The position numbers and the translations under genes were made by a program. Below are positions 6,746-12,233 of a stretch of 12,233 bases of DNA, piece after piece. The stretch spans positions 1 through 12,233 of the forward strand of contig JAEWRI010000016.1 in assembly GCA_023460085.1 (NCBI GenBank), written 5' to 3'. The DNA comes from Bacillota bacterium. Its GTDB lineage: Bacteria; Bacillota; Clostridia; Christensenellales; SZUA-584. The first letter of the stretch is position 1. Each line of letters opens with the position of its first letter. Under the pieces are notes generated by a model. That model was given only the letters and a program-made list of their open reading frames with translations. It did not search any database and had not been told where the DNA came from.

Positions 6746-8233
6746 TCAGCACACCCCTCCCGTACAAATATGAATGATCTGCTGCGGATCGATGTCCTTG
6801 CCGTTCTCAATTTCGGAGCGCAGCTCGCCCTCGTACAGCAGGAAGATTCTATCGCAGGAATAGAGTATCTCCGGCAGCTCGGATGAGAAGAAAATGATGG
6901 ACTTGCCCTCCTTCGCGAGCTCACGGATAATCTGATAGATTTCGGCTTTCGCTCCCACGTCGATGCCGCGCGTCGGTTCGTCGAGTATCAGCAGATCCGC
7001 GTCCGCAAACAGGCACTTGGAGAACACCACCTTCTGCTGGTTGCCGCCCGACAGCTTCGCCGTCTCCTTCTCCATGGTATCGGTCTTGATACCCAGCTTG
7101 CCAATGTACTCCTTTGCCGCGGCCCTTTCCTTCGCGGAGTTGATGATGCCGCCGCGCGAAATCTTTTTGACGTTCATCACGGGGATGTTCTGCCGTATCG
7201 TGAGCAGCGTAAACAGCCCCTGCGTCCTTCTTTCCTCCGGAATAAACGCGATCCCGGCTTCAATGGCCTGCGAAGGACTGCTGCCCAGCTTTTTCCCCTT
7301 GCATTCAATCGTGCCGCTGTATTTATCCGCTCCGAATATGGCGCGCGCCAGCTCCGTTTTTCCCGCGCCGATGAGACCATAGAAGCCCACCGTCTCCCCC
7401 TTGCGAACCGTGAAGGAGATGTCTTTCAGCTTATGGCTGGAAACGTGGCGCACGTCGAGGCATACCTCTTCGGACTGCGCGTCTTTGGGAACGTAGGTCT
7501 CCATCACCGTACGGCCTATCATCAGCCGGATAAGCTCCATTCTGTCGTGAACTTCAGGAAGCGGCTTGGTCTCGATGTGCTTCCCGTCGCGCATCACCGT
7601 CACGTAATCGCCCAGCTCGAAGATTTCATCGAGCCTGTGCGAGATGTAGATAACCGTCACGTTCTGCTCGCGCAGCCCCTTGACAATTTTAAAAAGGCGC
7701 TCAATCTCGCTTTCGGTCAGTGCCGCTGTCGGTTCATCCATAATGATGATGTCTGCATCGGAGGCAACGGCCTTCGCGATCTCGATGATCTGCTTTTTGG
7801 CCACGCTGAGGCGTGAAACCCGTTCTCTGGGGTTTATCGTCGGATCGAGGTTTTTCAGCACCTCGATGATTTTCCTTATCTTATCGGTCTTGCGCAAAAA
7901 ACCCAGCTTGGTATCCTCTATGCCCAGCGTCAGGTTTTCTTCCACCGTCAGCTGATCCACTACGTTGAGTTCCTGGAAAAGCGTGCTGATCCCCTTATGT
8001 CCCGCTTCCTTTGGGCTGCCTGCGCTGTACTCCCTGCCGTTCAGCAGCACGATACCCGATGTGCGGGGCAGCGCGCCCGTCAATATCTTGATCAGCGTGG
8101 ATTTACCCGCGCCGTTTTCCCCTACCAGGCAATGGACCGTGTTCTTCACGATGTTGAAACTGACATCGTTTACCGCCCGGACGCCCGGGAAATCCTTGAC
8201 CAGATTCTTGATTTCCAATGCGTAGCCATCCAT
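6746..8233 (-). CDS. Sugar ABC transporter ATP-binding protein, RbsA/MglA-like (double ATPase)
   Basis: A 495-residue tandem ATPase, the usual length for RbsA/MglA/XylG. Domain 1 has Walker A GENGAGKST (38-46), a degenerate signature LSVAKKQ (142-148), Walker B IIIMDEPTA (162-170) and H-loop H199. Domain 2 has Walker A GLIGAGKTE (286-294), signature LSGGNQQK (394-401) and Walker B LLILDEPTRGID (414-425), with serine (FFSSELPE, 448-455) where the H-loop histidine would be, as is normal for this family's second half. ATG 8233 is chosen because GGGGAG lies 7 nt upstream and the protein then begins MDGYALEIKNL like its relatives. The longer frame to 8350 would overlap the binding-protein gene. 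The degenerate first signature suggests the two nucleotide sites are unequal. It energises uptake with the two permeases. Confidence 0.95.
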   Translation of the reverse strand: MDGYALEIKNLVKDFPGVRAVNDVSFNIVKNTVHCLVGENGAGKSTLIKILTGALPRTSGIVLLNGREYSAGSPKEAGHKGISTLFQELNVVDQLTVEENLTLGIEDTKLGFLRKTDKIRKIIEVLKNLDPTINPRERVSRLSVAKKQIIEIAKAVASDADIIIMDEPTAALTESEIERLFKIVKGLREQNVTVIYISHRLDEIFELGDYVTVMRDGKHIETKPLPEVHDRMELIRLMIGRTVMETYVPKDAQSEEVCLDVRHVSSHKLKDISFTVRKGETVGFYGLIGAGKTELARAIFGADKYSGTIECKGKKLGSSPSQAIEAGIAFIPEERRTQGLFTLLTIRQNIPVMNVKKISRGGIINSAKERAAAKEYIGKLGIKTDTMEKETAKLSGGNQQKVVFSKCLFADADLLILDEPTRGIDVGAKAEIYQIIRELAKEGKSIIFFSSELPEILYSCDRIFLLYEGELRSEIENGKDIDPQQIIHICTGGVC

Positions 8234-8255
8234 ACCCATTCTCCCCATTCCGTGT

Positions 8256-8290
8256 TTTTGGGAGGGGACACACTGTGCCTCCTCCCAAAA
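8256..8290 (-). other. Intergenic hairpin between binding-protein and ATPase genes
   Basis: Perfect 10-bp inverted repeat (TTTTGGGAGG at 8256-8265, CCTCCCAAAA at 8281-8290) with a 15-nt loop. In the mRNA it lies between the binding-protein stop and the ATPase ribosome binding site. The 3' side is followed by A residues rather than T, so it is not a classic terminator. By position it probably stabilises or attenuates the transcript so that the binding protein is made in excess of the membrane parts, as is common in such operons. Confidence 0.65.
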
Positions 8291-8315
8291 CATCAACCCA
8301 TTATGTCGCGATTGT

Positions 8316-9443
8316 TCAGCCGAGGTCGGCAGCTGTGAGGCTGGTGCCAAACTGCTCGTTGTACCACGCCAGTGCTTCGTCCAGCGTCATGTTCCAGGCA
8401 TCCACTACCTGCACAGGTCCAAAGACTTCCTGAGCGGGATCAGACGTCGGAGCAATTTCGCCCATGTACACATCCACGATCATGTCGATGATCGCCTGGG
8501 AGGTGCCAATCGGGGGCAGGCCCAGAGATGCCTTCAAAGAGCTGTTGGGGTCGAAGATGAGCTTGATCTCGGTCGTCGGGCAGTCTACGCTGCACACGAT
8601 TTCCGTGGTCGGTACTCCATTGTCCATGGTGCCGCGGCCAGCGTCCACCAGCGCAGCCATCGCGCCAGGCGTCAGGTCGCCCGCTTCAGAGTAGATGATG
8701 TTGACATCGGGATTCGTCACGAGTATGTTGCTCAGCGCTGTCTTGGTCGCATCGGCGCCGCCGCTGCAGTCGATGCATCCGAGATCCGTATAGTTGCCAG
8801 CGCCAACAACGCTCTCAATGCCTTCCACGAACGGATCGGTACGGCCGGTTTTGACTTCGCGGTTATCCGGCCAGCCCAGCTGCACAGTCACGATGGGCTT
8901 GTCGGGATGCGCCGCAACCCAGGCAGTCGCCGCATCGGCGCCCATTTGCTTGGATCCGCCGGCTTCGTCGCTGCGGTACGTCGGGATGCCCGTGTCACCC
9001 AGCGGGCTGAAGAACGACGTTACGGCGATACCCGCCTCGAGAGCCGCTTCTACACCCGGCTTTGCCGCTTCAGCTTCCCAGATGTGCAGCGAAGCACCGT
9101 CAAAATCGGACGTGGCCAGCATGTCGACGTTCTGCGTCATCACGTTCGAGTCGGACTTGCCGTCTACGATAGTGACTTCAATACCCAGCGTCTTGCCATA
9201 TTCCACCGCGGCGTTCGCACGGGCCTGATGGAACTCGTTGGCCATCGTCGAAACGAAATACGCAATTTTCATTCCTTCGACGGTCTTCCCCGACGTAGCC
9301 GGGGCCGCATCCGATGTCGCCGGAGCTGCATCCGACGTCGCGGCTGAGGCCTCCTGCGAGTTGGACGTGCCCGTCTGCTGGCATCCGCCCAGCATGCTGA
9401 AGACGAACAGCAGGCTCAAGACAACTACGACAACCTTCTTCAT
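8316..9443 (-). CDS. Sugar ABC transporter substrate-binding lipoprotein
   Basis: A 375-residue type I periplasmic-binding-protein fold (Peripla_BP_4 type). A signal peptide with basic MKK and a hydrophobic stretch (4-17) ends in lipobox LGGC with C21 as the lipidated cysteine. A Ser/Ala/Thr/Pro-rich linker (about 24-52) holds the tandem repeat SDAAPAT x2. The ligand-binding body starts near KIAYFVSTMANEFH (59-72). Ligand-contact regions include RSDEAGG (157-163) and the SVDCP segment (285-289), where D287 matches the usual GFDG aspartate. Four cysteines (C223, C226, C284, C288) are unusual for this family. GGAGG lies 5 nt before ATG 9443. First gene of the transport operon, behind a near-consensus promoter and a leader of about 120 nt. 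Ligand unknown: pentose, pentitol or keto-sugar is inferred from the neighbours. Confidence 0.93.
   Translation of the reverse strand: MKKVVVVVLSLLFVFSMLGGCQQTGTSNSQEASAATSDAAPATSDAAPATSGKTVEGMKIAYFVSTMANEFHQARANAAVEYGKTLGIEVTIVDGKSDSNVMTQNVDMLATSDFDGASLHIWEAEAAKPGVEAALEAGIAVTSFFSPLGDTGIPTYRSDEAGGSKQMGADAATAWVAAHPDKPIVTVQLGWPDNREVKTGRTDPFVEGIESVVGAGNYTDLGCIDCSGGADATKTALSNILVTNPDVNIIYSEAGDLTPGAMAALVDAGRGTMDNGVPTTEIVCSVDCPTTEIKLIFDPNSSLKASLGLPPIGTSQAIIDMIVDVYMGEIAPTSDPAQEVFGPVQVVDAWNMTLDEALAWYNEQFGTSLTAADLG
9292..9354 (-). repeat. 21-bp tandem repeat in the lipoprotein linker
   Basis: Two close 21-bp units (9292-9312 and 9313-9333) and a third, more diverged one (9334-9354) lie in frame in the lipoprotein gene. 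They encode SDAAPAT twice and a related Ala/Ser-rich stretch. The repeats form the flexible tether between the lipid anchor and the binding domain, and its length may vary between strains. Confidence 0.7.
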
Positions 9444-9468
9444 ACTTTCCTCCTGATATGAATTAGTA

Positions 9469-9495
9469 TTTAATCAACGATTGATGCTGATTAAA
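9469..9495 (-). other. Leader inverted repeat upstream of the binding-protein gene
   Basis: Perfect 8-bp AU-rich stem TTTAATCA / TGATTAAA with an 11-nt loop, in the predicted mRNA leader about 15 nt before the Shine-Dalgarno. It could be an mRNA structure or a DNA site for a regulator. No T-run follows. Confidence 0.4.
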
Positions 9496-9540
9496 CCTTT
9501 ACATCCTGAGTGTGAGCTTCATACGATTTGCTTGGAACGA

Positions 9541-9566
9541 TTAACAATTGTCTTAACATTTGTTTA
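9541..9566. promoter_or_regulatory. Tandem operator-like motifs at the transporter promoter
   Basis: Two adjacent copies, TTAACAATTGTC (9541-9552) and TTAACATTTGTTTA (9553-9566), match the motif TTAACAWWTGTTA seen at the epimerase and first SorC promoters. They start 6 bp downstream of the -10 box and cover the predicted transcription start, a position expected for repression. A SorC protein is the obvious candidate binder; this is inference. Confidence 0.55.
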
Positions 9567-9571
9567 GTCGT

Positions 9572-9600
9572 ATGATAGCATATGCCATGGAAAGTGTCAA
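9572..9600 (-). promoter_or_regulatory. Strong sigma-A promoter of the transporter operon
   Basis: TTGACA (9595-9600), exactly 17 bp, then TATCAT (9572-9577). This is a consensus -35 and a -10 with one mismatch. The predicted start is near 9565, giving a leader of about 120 nt to the ATG at 9443. A second TTGACA (9607-9612) lies just upstream. Confidence 0.8.
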
Positions 9601-9606
9601 CACTTT
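9591..9606. promoter_or_regulatory. Perfect inverted repeat over the -35 box
   Basis: AAAGTGT / ACACTTT, 7-bp arms with a 2-bp centre (CA). It overlaps the consensus -35 (9595-9600) of the transporter promoter. The size and location fit a repressor operator different from the TTAACA-type motif, but no second copy was found in the window. Confidence 0.4.
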
Positions 9607-9772
9607 TGTCAAAGAAAATTCCACGGCGCTCAGGAAGGCAGGCTAACGCATCAGGCGCATTTTTCAGGGGAAACCAAACTAAACGCGCAGACGATGTCCC
9701 GTGCTTTCTGCATGTGATATGAATGTAAAGGATCTATTGATTGTCTTGCGGATGGGTTTTGTGACGGGTGTA

Positions 9773-10732
9773 CTACTTATCCAGCAGCTCCAGTACGCTC
9801 CGTGCGGTATTCTCATCCGTGACAAAATAATTGATAACGTTGGTACGCAGCGCACCGATGATGGAAAGCACTTTATGCTTCCCCGCGGCGACGCAAATGA
9901 TGTTCTGTATACGGCGCAAGCTGGCTTCATCGATTCCCATAATGCGCGCGCTGTAATCATCGTGGATGAATTCGCCCTTCAGGTTGAAGCGCCGCGCGCA
10001 GATATCGCCGATGACCCGGCTTCCTTTGGATTCGTATTGCTGTTTCTGGGCAAGGTTGATAACCATGCGATTGTCGTAAAACTCGGGCGGAGCGCCTGCG
10101 GACACGATGGCCGCGTCCATGGTGTTCCACTTATCGATAATATACTTCATTGACGTGCTCTGCATATACAGCTCATGATCGCCAATGGTTTCCGCAATGG
10201 CCGGCGCATAGATAAAGGAAGGCGTTCCATGCAGCTTCTCGGCAAACATGCGCACCATCTCGTTGAGCTGGTATTCTGATGCGATACGCGAAGTGCCGCC
10301 CACCAGAGGCACGACGGTGACATCATTCAGCTTATTGCGGTTCGTGAACGAAAGCATGAATTCATAGCACGTGGTGCCCCAGGCAATGCCTACCGTACTG
10401 TGGCTCTTCAGTATATCCTCCGCATAATCCGCCCCCTGAGAAGCGACCACGCGCGTCAGTATGCGAAAGTCATCTATGGCTGTCGGAATAATAAGGCAGC
10501 CTTTAAGGGAAAACCGCTGAATAAACTGATCCGCGATTTCCTGGACGTTGTTTTTAGGATCCTTGATGCTTATCTCGACAATGCCAAAATCTTTCGCTTC
10601 CGAAAGCATCATCGAAACGGATGATCGGGAAATGCCCAGCTGCTGTGCAATTTGCTCTTGGGTCTGTCCGCCGATAAAATACATTTTTGAGGCTTGAACC
10701 ATCAGTTGGATATCATACCGCGCCTTCATCAT
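9773..10732 (-). CDS. SorC-family sugar-responsive transcriptional regulator (first copy)
   Basis: A 319-residue SorC-family protein. A helix-turn-helix lies near residues 24-47 (TQEQIAQQLGISRSSVSMML), then the phosphosugar-binding domain with GIAWGTT (115-121), PLVGGT and the C-terminal IIGALRTNVINYFVTDE block. The open frame extends to 10807, but that start lies upstream of the predicted -10 box. ATG 10732 has GAGGGAG 9 nt upstream and aligns residue for residue with the paralogue at 395-1345 (both place GIAWGT at 115-120); ATG 10729 is equally possible. It sits between the epimerase and the transporter genes, so it probably controls both, and the motif at its own promoter suggests autoregulation. 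The inducer is likely a phosphorylated intermediate such as the kinase product; this is inference. Confidence 0.93.
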   Translation of the reverse strand: MMKARYDIQLMVQASKMYFIGGQTQEQIAQQLGISRSSVSMMLSEAKDFGIVEISIKDPKNNVQEIADQFIQRFSLKGCLIIPTAIDDFRILTRVVASQGADYAEDILKSHSTVGIAWGTTCYEFMLSFTNRNKLNDVTVVPLVGGTSRIASEYQLNEMVRMFAEKLHGTPSFIYAPAIAETIGDHELYMQSTSMKYIIDKWNTMDAAIVSAGAPPEFYDNRMVINLAQKQQYESKGSRVIGDICARRFNLKGEFIHDDYSARIMGIDEASLRRIQNIICVAAGKHKVLSIIGALRTNVINYFVTDENTARSVLELLDK

Positions 10733-10784
10733 TTCCTTTTTCTCCCTCGGATTGCCCGGCGATTCCATCGCCGTTAATTTTGCT

Positions 10785-10799
10785 ATTACAAATGTTAAT
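10785..10799. promoter_or_regulatory. Operator-like motif at the first SorC promoter
   Basis: The minus strand reads ATTAACATTTGTAAT, matching TTAACAWWTGT. It abuts the -10 box (10798-10803) and covers the predicted start, the same relation as at the transporter promoter. This suggests autoregulation. Confidence 0.5.
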
Positions 10800-10826
10800 T
10801 CTATCATGAGAGTTGAACGTTTGCAA
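10798..10826 (-). promoter_or_regulatory. Sigma-A promoter of the first SorC gene
   Basis: TTGCAA (10821-10826), 17 bp, then TAGAAT (10798-10803; one mismatch to TATAAT). The predicted start is near 10791, giving a leader of about 59 nt to the ATG at 10732. This also argues against the upstream ATG at 10807. Confidence 0.6.
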
Positions 10827-10857
10827 TATCAGGGTACGGCGGAGATATGACATGGCT

Positions 10858-11706
10858 TCAGCCTTGTGCAGCCTCCCGGTATTTGGCGATCATAAATTCC
10901 CTTGCGGTACGGATATACTCAATGGATTCCTTCCGGCCTCCGGCAGCCCACATCTCCATCACCAAAAGCCCTTTGTAATCCATCCCGCGGAGCAGCTGAA
11001 AAAACGAGACAAAATCCACCGTGCCCGCGCCATAAGGCACATCGCGAACCTGCCCCGGACGCGTATCCTTCAGATGAATCGCCATGATATGCCCCGCGCC
11101 GCTCAAAAAATCCTTACGGACATCATTCCCTGTCGCTGTAATGTTTCCCACGTCCGGATAAACCTGCAGATACGGCGAATTGACCAGCGACACAAATCGC
11201 ATGGCCTTTTCGATGGAATCCATGAGTTCCGTTTCCACGGTTTCCAGCGCCAGAGAAACGCCCTTGCCTGCCGCGTATTCCACCACCTCACGAAGCGCAT
11301 CGACGAAAAGCGCCTGCGTGTTTGCGTTGGTTTCATTATAAAACTCGTCGTATCCCGCCAGCTGTACGATACGAATACCGACAGATAGGGAGAAATCTAC
11401 GGCGTCGCGTATCAGACGGATTCCACGCGCTCGGATTTTCTCATCCTCGGAACCTATTGGAAACCTGCGGTTTCCCGAAAGACACATCGTGAGTATGGGC
11501 ATATTCTGACGGTTGATTGCGCTCAGCAGGGCTTCGCGCTCCGCTTCCGTCCACTGGACGCGCATCAGTCTTTCATCCGTCTCATCGATGCTGATTTCCA
11601 CAAAATCGTACCCGGCTGCTCTTGCGATGCAGAGGCGCTCATCCCAACTTAAGTCGACGGGCAGCGCTTTTTCATATAGGCCTAACAGACAGCCATTGAT
11701 GTTCAT
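10858..11706 (-). CDS. L-ribulose-5-phosphate 3-epimerase, UlaE/SgbU-like
   Basis: A 282-residue TIM-barrel sugar-phosphate epimerase, very close in length to E. coli UlaE. It interconverts L-xylulose 5-phosphate and L-ribulose 5-phosphate in the cytoplasm. Opening GLYEKALP (9-16), FVEISIDETDERL (35-47), RRFPIGSED (80-88) and IRIVQLAGYD (111-120) follow the E. coli proteins closely. The metal and catalytic residues E155, D185 (YPDVGN), H211 (AIHLKDT) and E251 (VMEMW) fall at the numbers I recall for UlaE. ATG 11706 is chosen over the longer frame to 11784 because AGAGG lies 8 nt upstream and the N-terminus then matches the family. It has its own promoter and is transcribed toward the SorC gene. 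The LyxK-like kinase in the same cluster would supply its substrate. Confidence 0.93.
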   Translation of the reverse strand: MNINGCLLGLYEKALPVDLSWDERLCIARAAGYDFVEISIDETDERLMRVQWTEAEREALLSAINRQNMPILTMCLSGNRRFPIGSEDEKIRARGIRLIRDAVDFSLSVGIRIVQLAGYDEFYNETNANTQALFVDALREVVEYAAGKGVSLALETVETELMDSIEKAMRFVSLVNSPYLQVYPDVGNITATGNDVRKDFLSGAGHIMAIHLKDTRPGQVRDVPYGAGTVDFVSFFQLLRGMDYKGLLVMEMWAAGGRKESIEYIRTAREFMIAKYREAAQG

Positions 11707-11790
11707 GCAGTTGACCTCTTTTTCGACCCGAAATAAAACGGTACACTCGCCGATTTTCTGTCCTCCGGCGTGCGTCAATGTCACAAAGCA

Positions 11791-11819
11791 ATATTAACAT
11801 ATGTTATAACTCATGTCAA
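11791..11819 (-). promoter_or_regulatory. Candidate sigma-A promoter of the epimerase gene
   Basis: TTGACA (11814-11819), 17 bp, then TAATAT (11791-11796; four of six matches to TATAAT). The predicted start is near 11784, giving a leader of about 78 nt to the ATG at 11706. The spacer contains the palindrome TAACATATGTTA. Confidence 0.6.
11794..11806. promoter_or_regulatory. Perfect palindromic operator-like motif in the epimerase promoter
   Basis: TAACATATGTTA (11795-11806) is a perfect 12-bp palindrome spanning the -10/spacer boundary. It is the best copy of the motif shared with 9541-9566 and 10785-10799. A protein bound here would block RNA polymerase. Confidence 0.55.
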
Positions 11820-11828
11820 ACAATTTCC

Positions 11829-11841
11829 GTGACATATGTGG
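11829..11841. promoter_or_regulatory. Second ACATATGT site upstream of the epimerase -35
   Basis: Contains the same perfect core ACATATGT (11832-11839) as the site at 11797-11804, 35 bp away centre to centre. It lies just upstream of the -35 box. A paired arrangement would suit a tetrameric SorC protein that holds two sites. Confidence 0.4.
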
Positions 11842-12027
11842 TTGTGTTCTGGGTTTTTTAGCCTATTATTACAGATGAAATGTTTTTTTGTCAGTCGGTT
11901 TGTACATTATATAATACAAGTAATTCTACGATAGTTTTTTCTTGCATGAAGGTACGCCCGCAGGGCGCGTCGCACCAACCCCCCGCCAGCGTCATATCAA
12001 CATTCCACCGCTGTATCGAAACAAAGC

Positions 12028-12061
12028 AAAGCAGGGTGCATACACCGACGCACCCTGCTTT
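12028..12061 (-). terminator. Intrinsic terminator of pgk
   Basis: Perfect 12-bp stem AAAGCAGGGTGC / GCACCCTGCTTT with a 10-nt loop, about 25 bp after the pgk stop codon. On the minus strand it is followed by the T-rich GCTTTGTTTCG. On the plus strand the stem ends in a short TTTT, so it might work weakly both ways. It separates glycolytic pgk from the sugar cluster. Confidence 0.88.
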
Positions 12062-12085
12062 TAAGTAGGTTAGGGTATGGCCAAT

Positions 12086-12233
12086 TTATCCGTGGACTGC
12101 CGCGCTCTTCAGCGCCGTCACCACGGGCAGCTCCTCGCCGGAGAGGAAGCGCACCAGCGCGCCCCCGCCCGTGCAGATGTAGCCGATGCGCGACGCCACG
12201 CCGAACAGGTTCGCCGCCGATACGCTGTCTCCC
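12086..12233 (-). CDS. Phosphoglycerate kinase, C-terminal fragment (cut by window edge)
   Basis: The last 48 residues before a TAA stop read GDSVSAANLFGVASRIGYICTG and continue GGALVRFLSGEELP. This matches the C-terminus of phosphoglycerate kinase: the GGDS / STGGGA nucleotide-binding motifs (here CTGGGA) and the closing FL-G-ELP-V block. The enzyme makes ATP from 1,3-bisphosphoglycerate in glycolysis. The fragment continues past position 12233 and was too short to appear among longer reading frames. It ends in AVHG, with a strong terminator just downstream, so it is not co-transcribed with the epimerase. Confidence 0.9.
   Translation of the reverse strand, partial: GDSVSAANLFGVASRIGYICTGGGALVRFLSGEELPVVTALKSAAVHG

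Larger units (their letters stand above)
9444..9772 (-). promoter_or_regulatory. Control region of the transporter operon
   Basis: This 329-bp gap separates the first SorC gene from the binding-protein gene. Minus-strand order is: no evident terminator after the SorC stop, then the promoter (9572-9600), two tandem copies of the operator-like motif (9541-9566) at the start of transcription, and a leader of about 120 nt. The leader contains an AU-rich 8-bp inverted repeat, TTTAATCA / TGATTAAA (9469-9476 and 9488-9495), about 15 nt before the GGAGG. No riboswitch that I recognise is present. About 9613-9772 shows nothing else clear. Confidence 0.6.
11707..12027. other. Gene-free stretch between epimerase and pgk
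   Basis: Holds the epimerase leader, its promoter (11791-11819) and two ACATATGT sites. From about 11845 to 12000 it is AT-rich, with a small hairpin CGCCC-GCA-GGGCG (11955-11967). I see no gene; the small frame on the plus strand at 11880-12068 has no ribosome binding site or recognisable domain and runs through the pgk terminator. Confidence 0.55.

Noticed and set aside
6745..6924. Upstream extension of the second permease to 6924
   Set aside because: It lies wholly within the ATPase gene in another frame and adds an arginine/serine-rich segment unlike permease N-termini.
8234..8350. Upstream extension of the ATPase to 8350
   Set aside because: It would run back through the intergenic hairpin and overlap the binding-protein gene; a good ribosome binding site precedes ATG 8233.
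9530..9552. Possible catabolite-response (cre) site near TTGGAACGATTAACA
   Set aside because: The spacing between the AA and CG elements is one base short and key positions fail the cre consensus.

Overview
The window looks like chromosomal DNA of a moderately GC-rich, low-oxygen Firmicute, most likely a Clostridia relative. The reasons are strong GGAGG-type ribosome binding sites, a Gram-positive style sugar-binding lipoprotein, two SorC-family regulators, short GC-rich hairpin repeats in a gene-free stretch, and AT-rich promoters of sigma-A type. No genus can be named from the sequence alone. Every convincing gene lies on the minus strand, so the cluster reads from right to left.

From the right edge: the last 48 codons of phosphoglycerate kinase (12086-12233), closed by a strong intrinsic terminator (12028-12061). 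After a gene-free stretch with a well-formed promoter comes a UlaE/SgbU-type L-ribulose-5-phosphate 3-epimerase (10858-11706). Next is a SorC-family regulator with its own promoter (9773-10732). A 329-bp regulatory gap carries the strongest promoter in the window (TTGACA-N17-TATCAT). It drives a ribose/xylose-type ABC importer: binding lipoprotein (8316-9443), double ATPase (6746-8233) and two different permeases (5728-6744 and 4669-5700). These are followed by an aldo/keto reductase (3597-4541), an AllA-like cupin (3073-3582 plus stop) and an FGGY kinase of the L-xylulose kinase type (1554-3053). A second SorC-family regulator (395-1345) follows after 208 bp. The left 394 bp hold no gene but contain a cluster of short hairpin repeats.

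The genes suggest a complete uptake and entry route for a pentose, pentitol or related keto-sugar. The importer brings it in, the reductase and cupin may interconvert or isomerise it, the kinase phosphorylates it (by homology L-xylulose or 3-keto-L-gulonate), and the epimerase converts L-xylulose 5-phosphate to L-ribulose 5-phosphate. The L-ribulose-5-phosphate 4-epimerase needed to reach D-xylulose 5-phosphate is not in the window, nor is a keto-gulonate-phosphate decarboxylase.

The most notable regulatory signal is a shared near-palindrome, TTAACAWWTGTTA (core ACATATGT or ACATTTGT). It occurs at or beside the promoters of the epimerase, the first SorC gene and the transporter, with a weaker copy upstream of the second SorC gene. 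This suggests one autoregulated regulon run by one or both SorC proteins.
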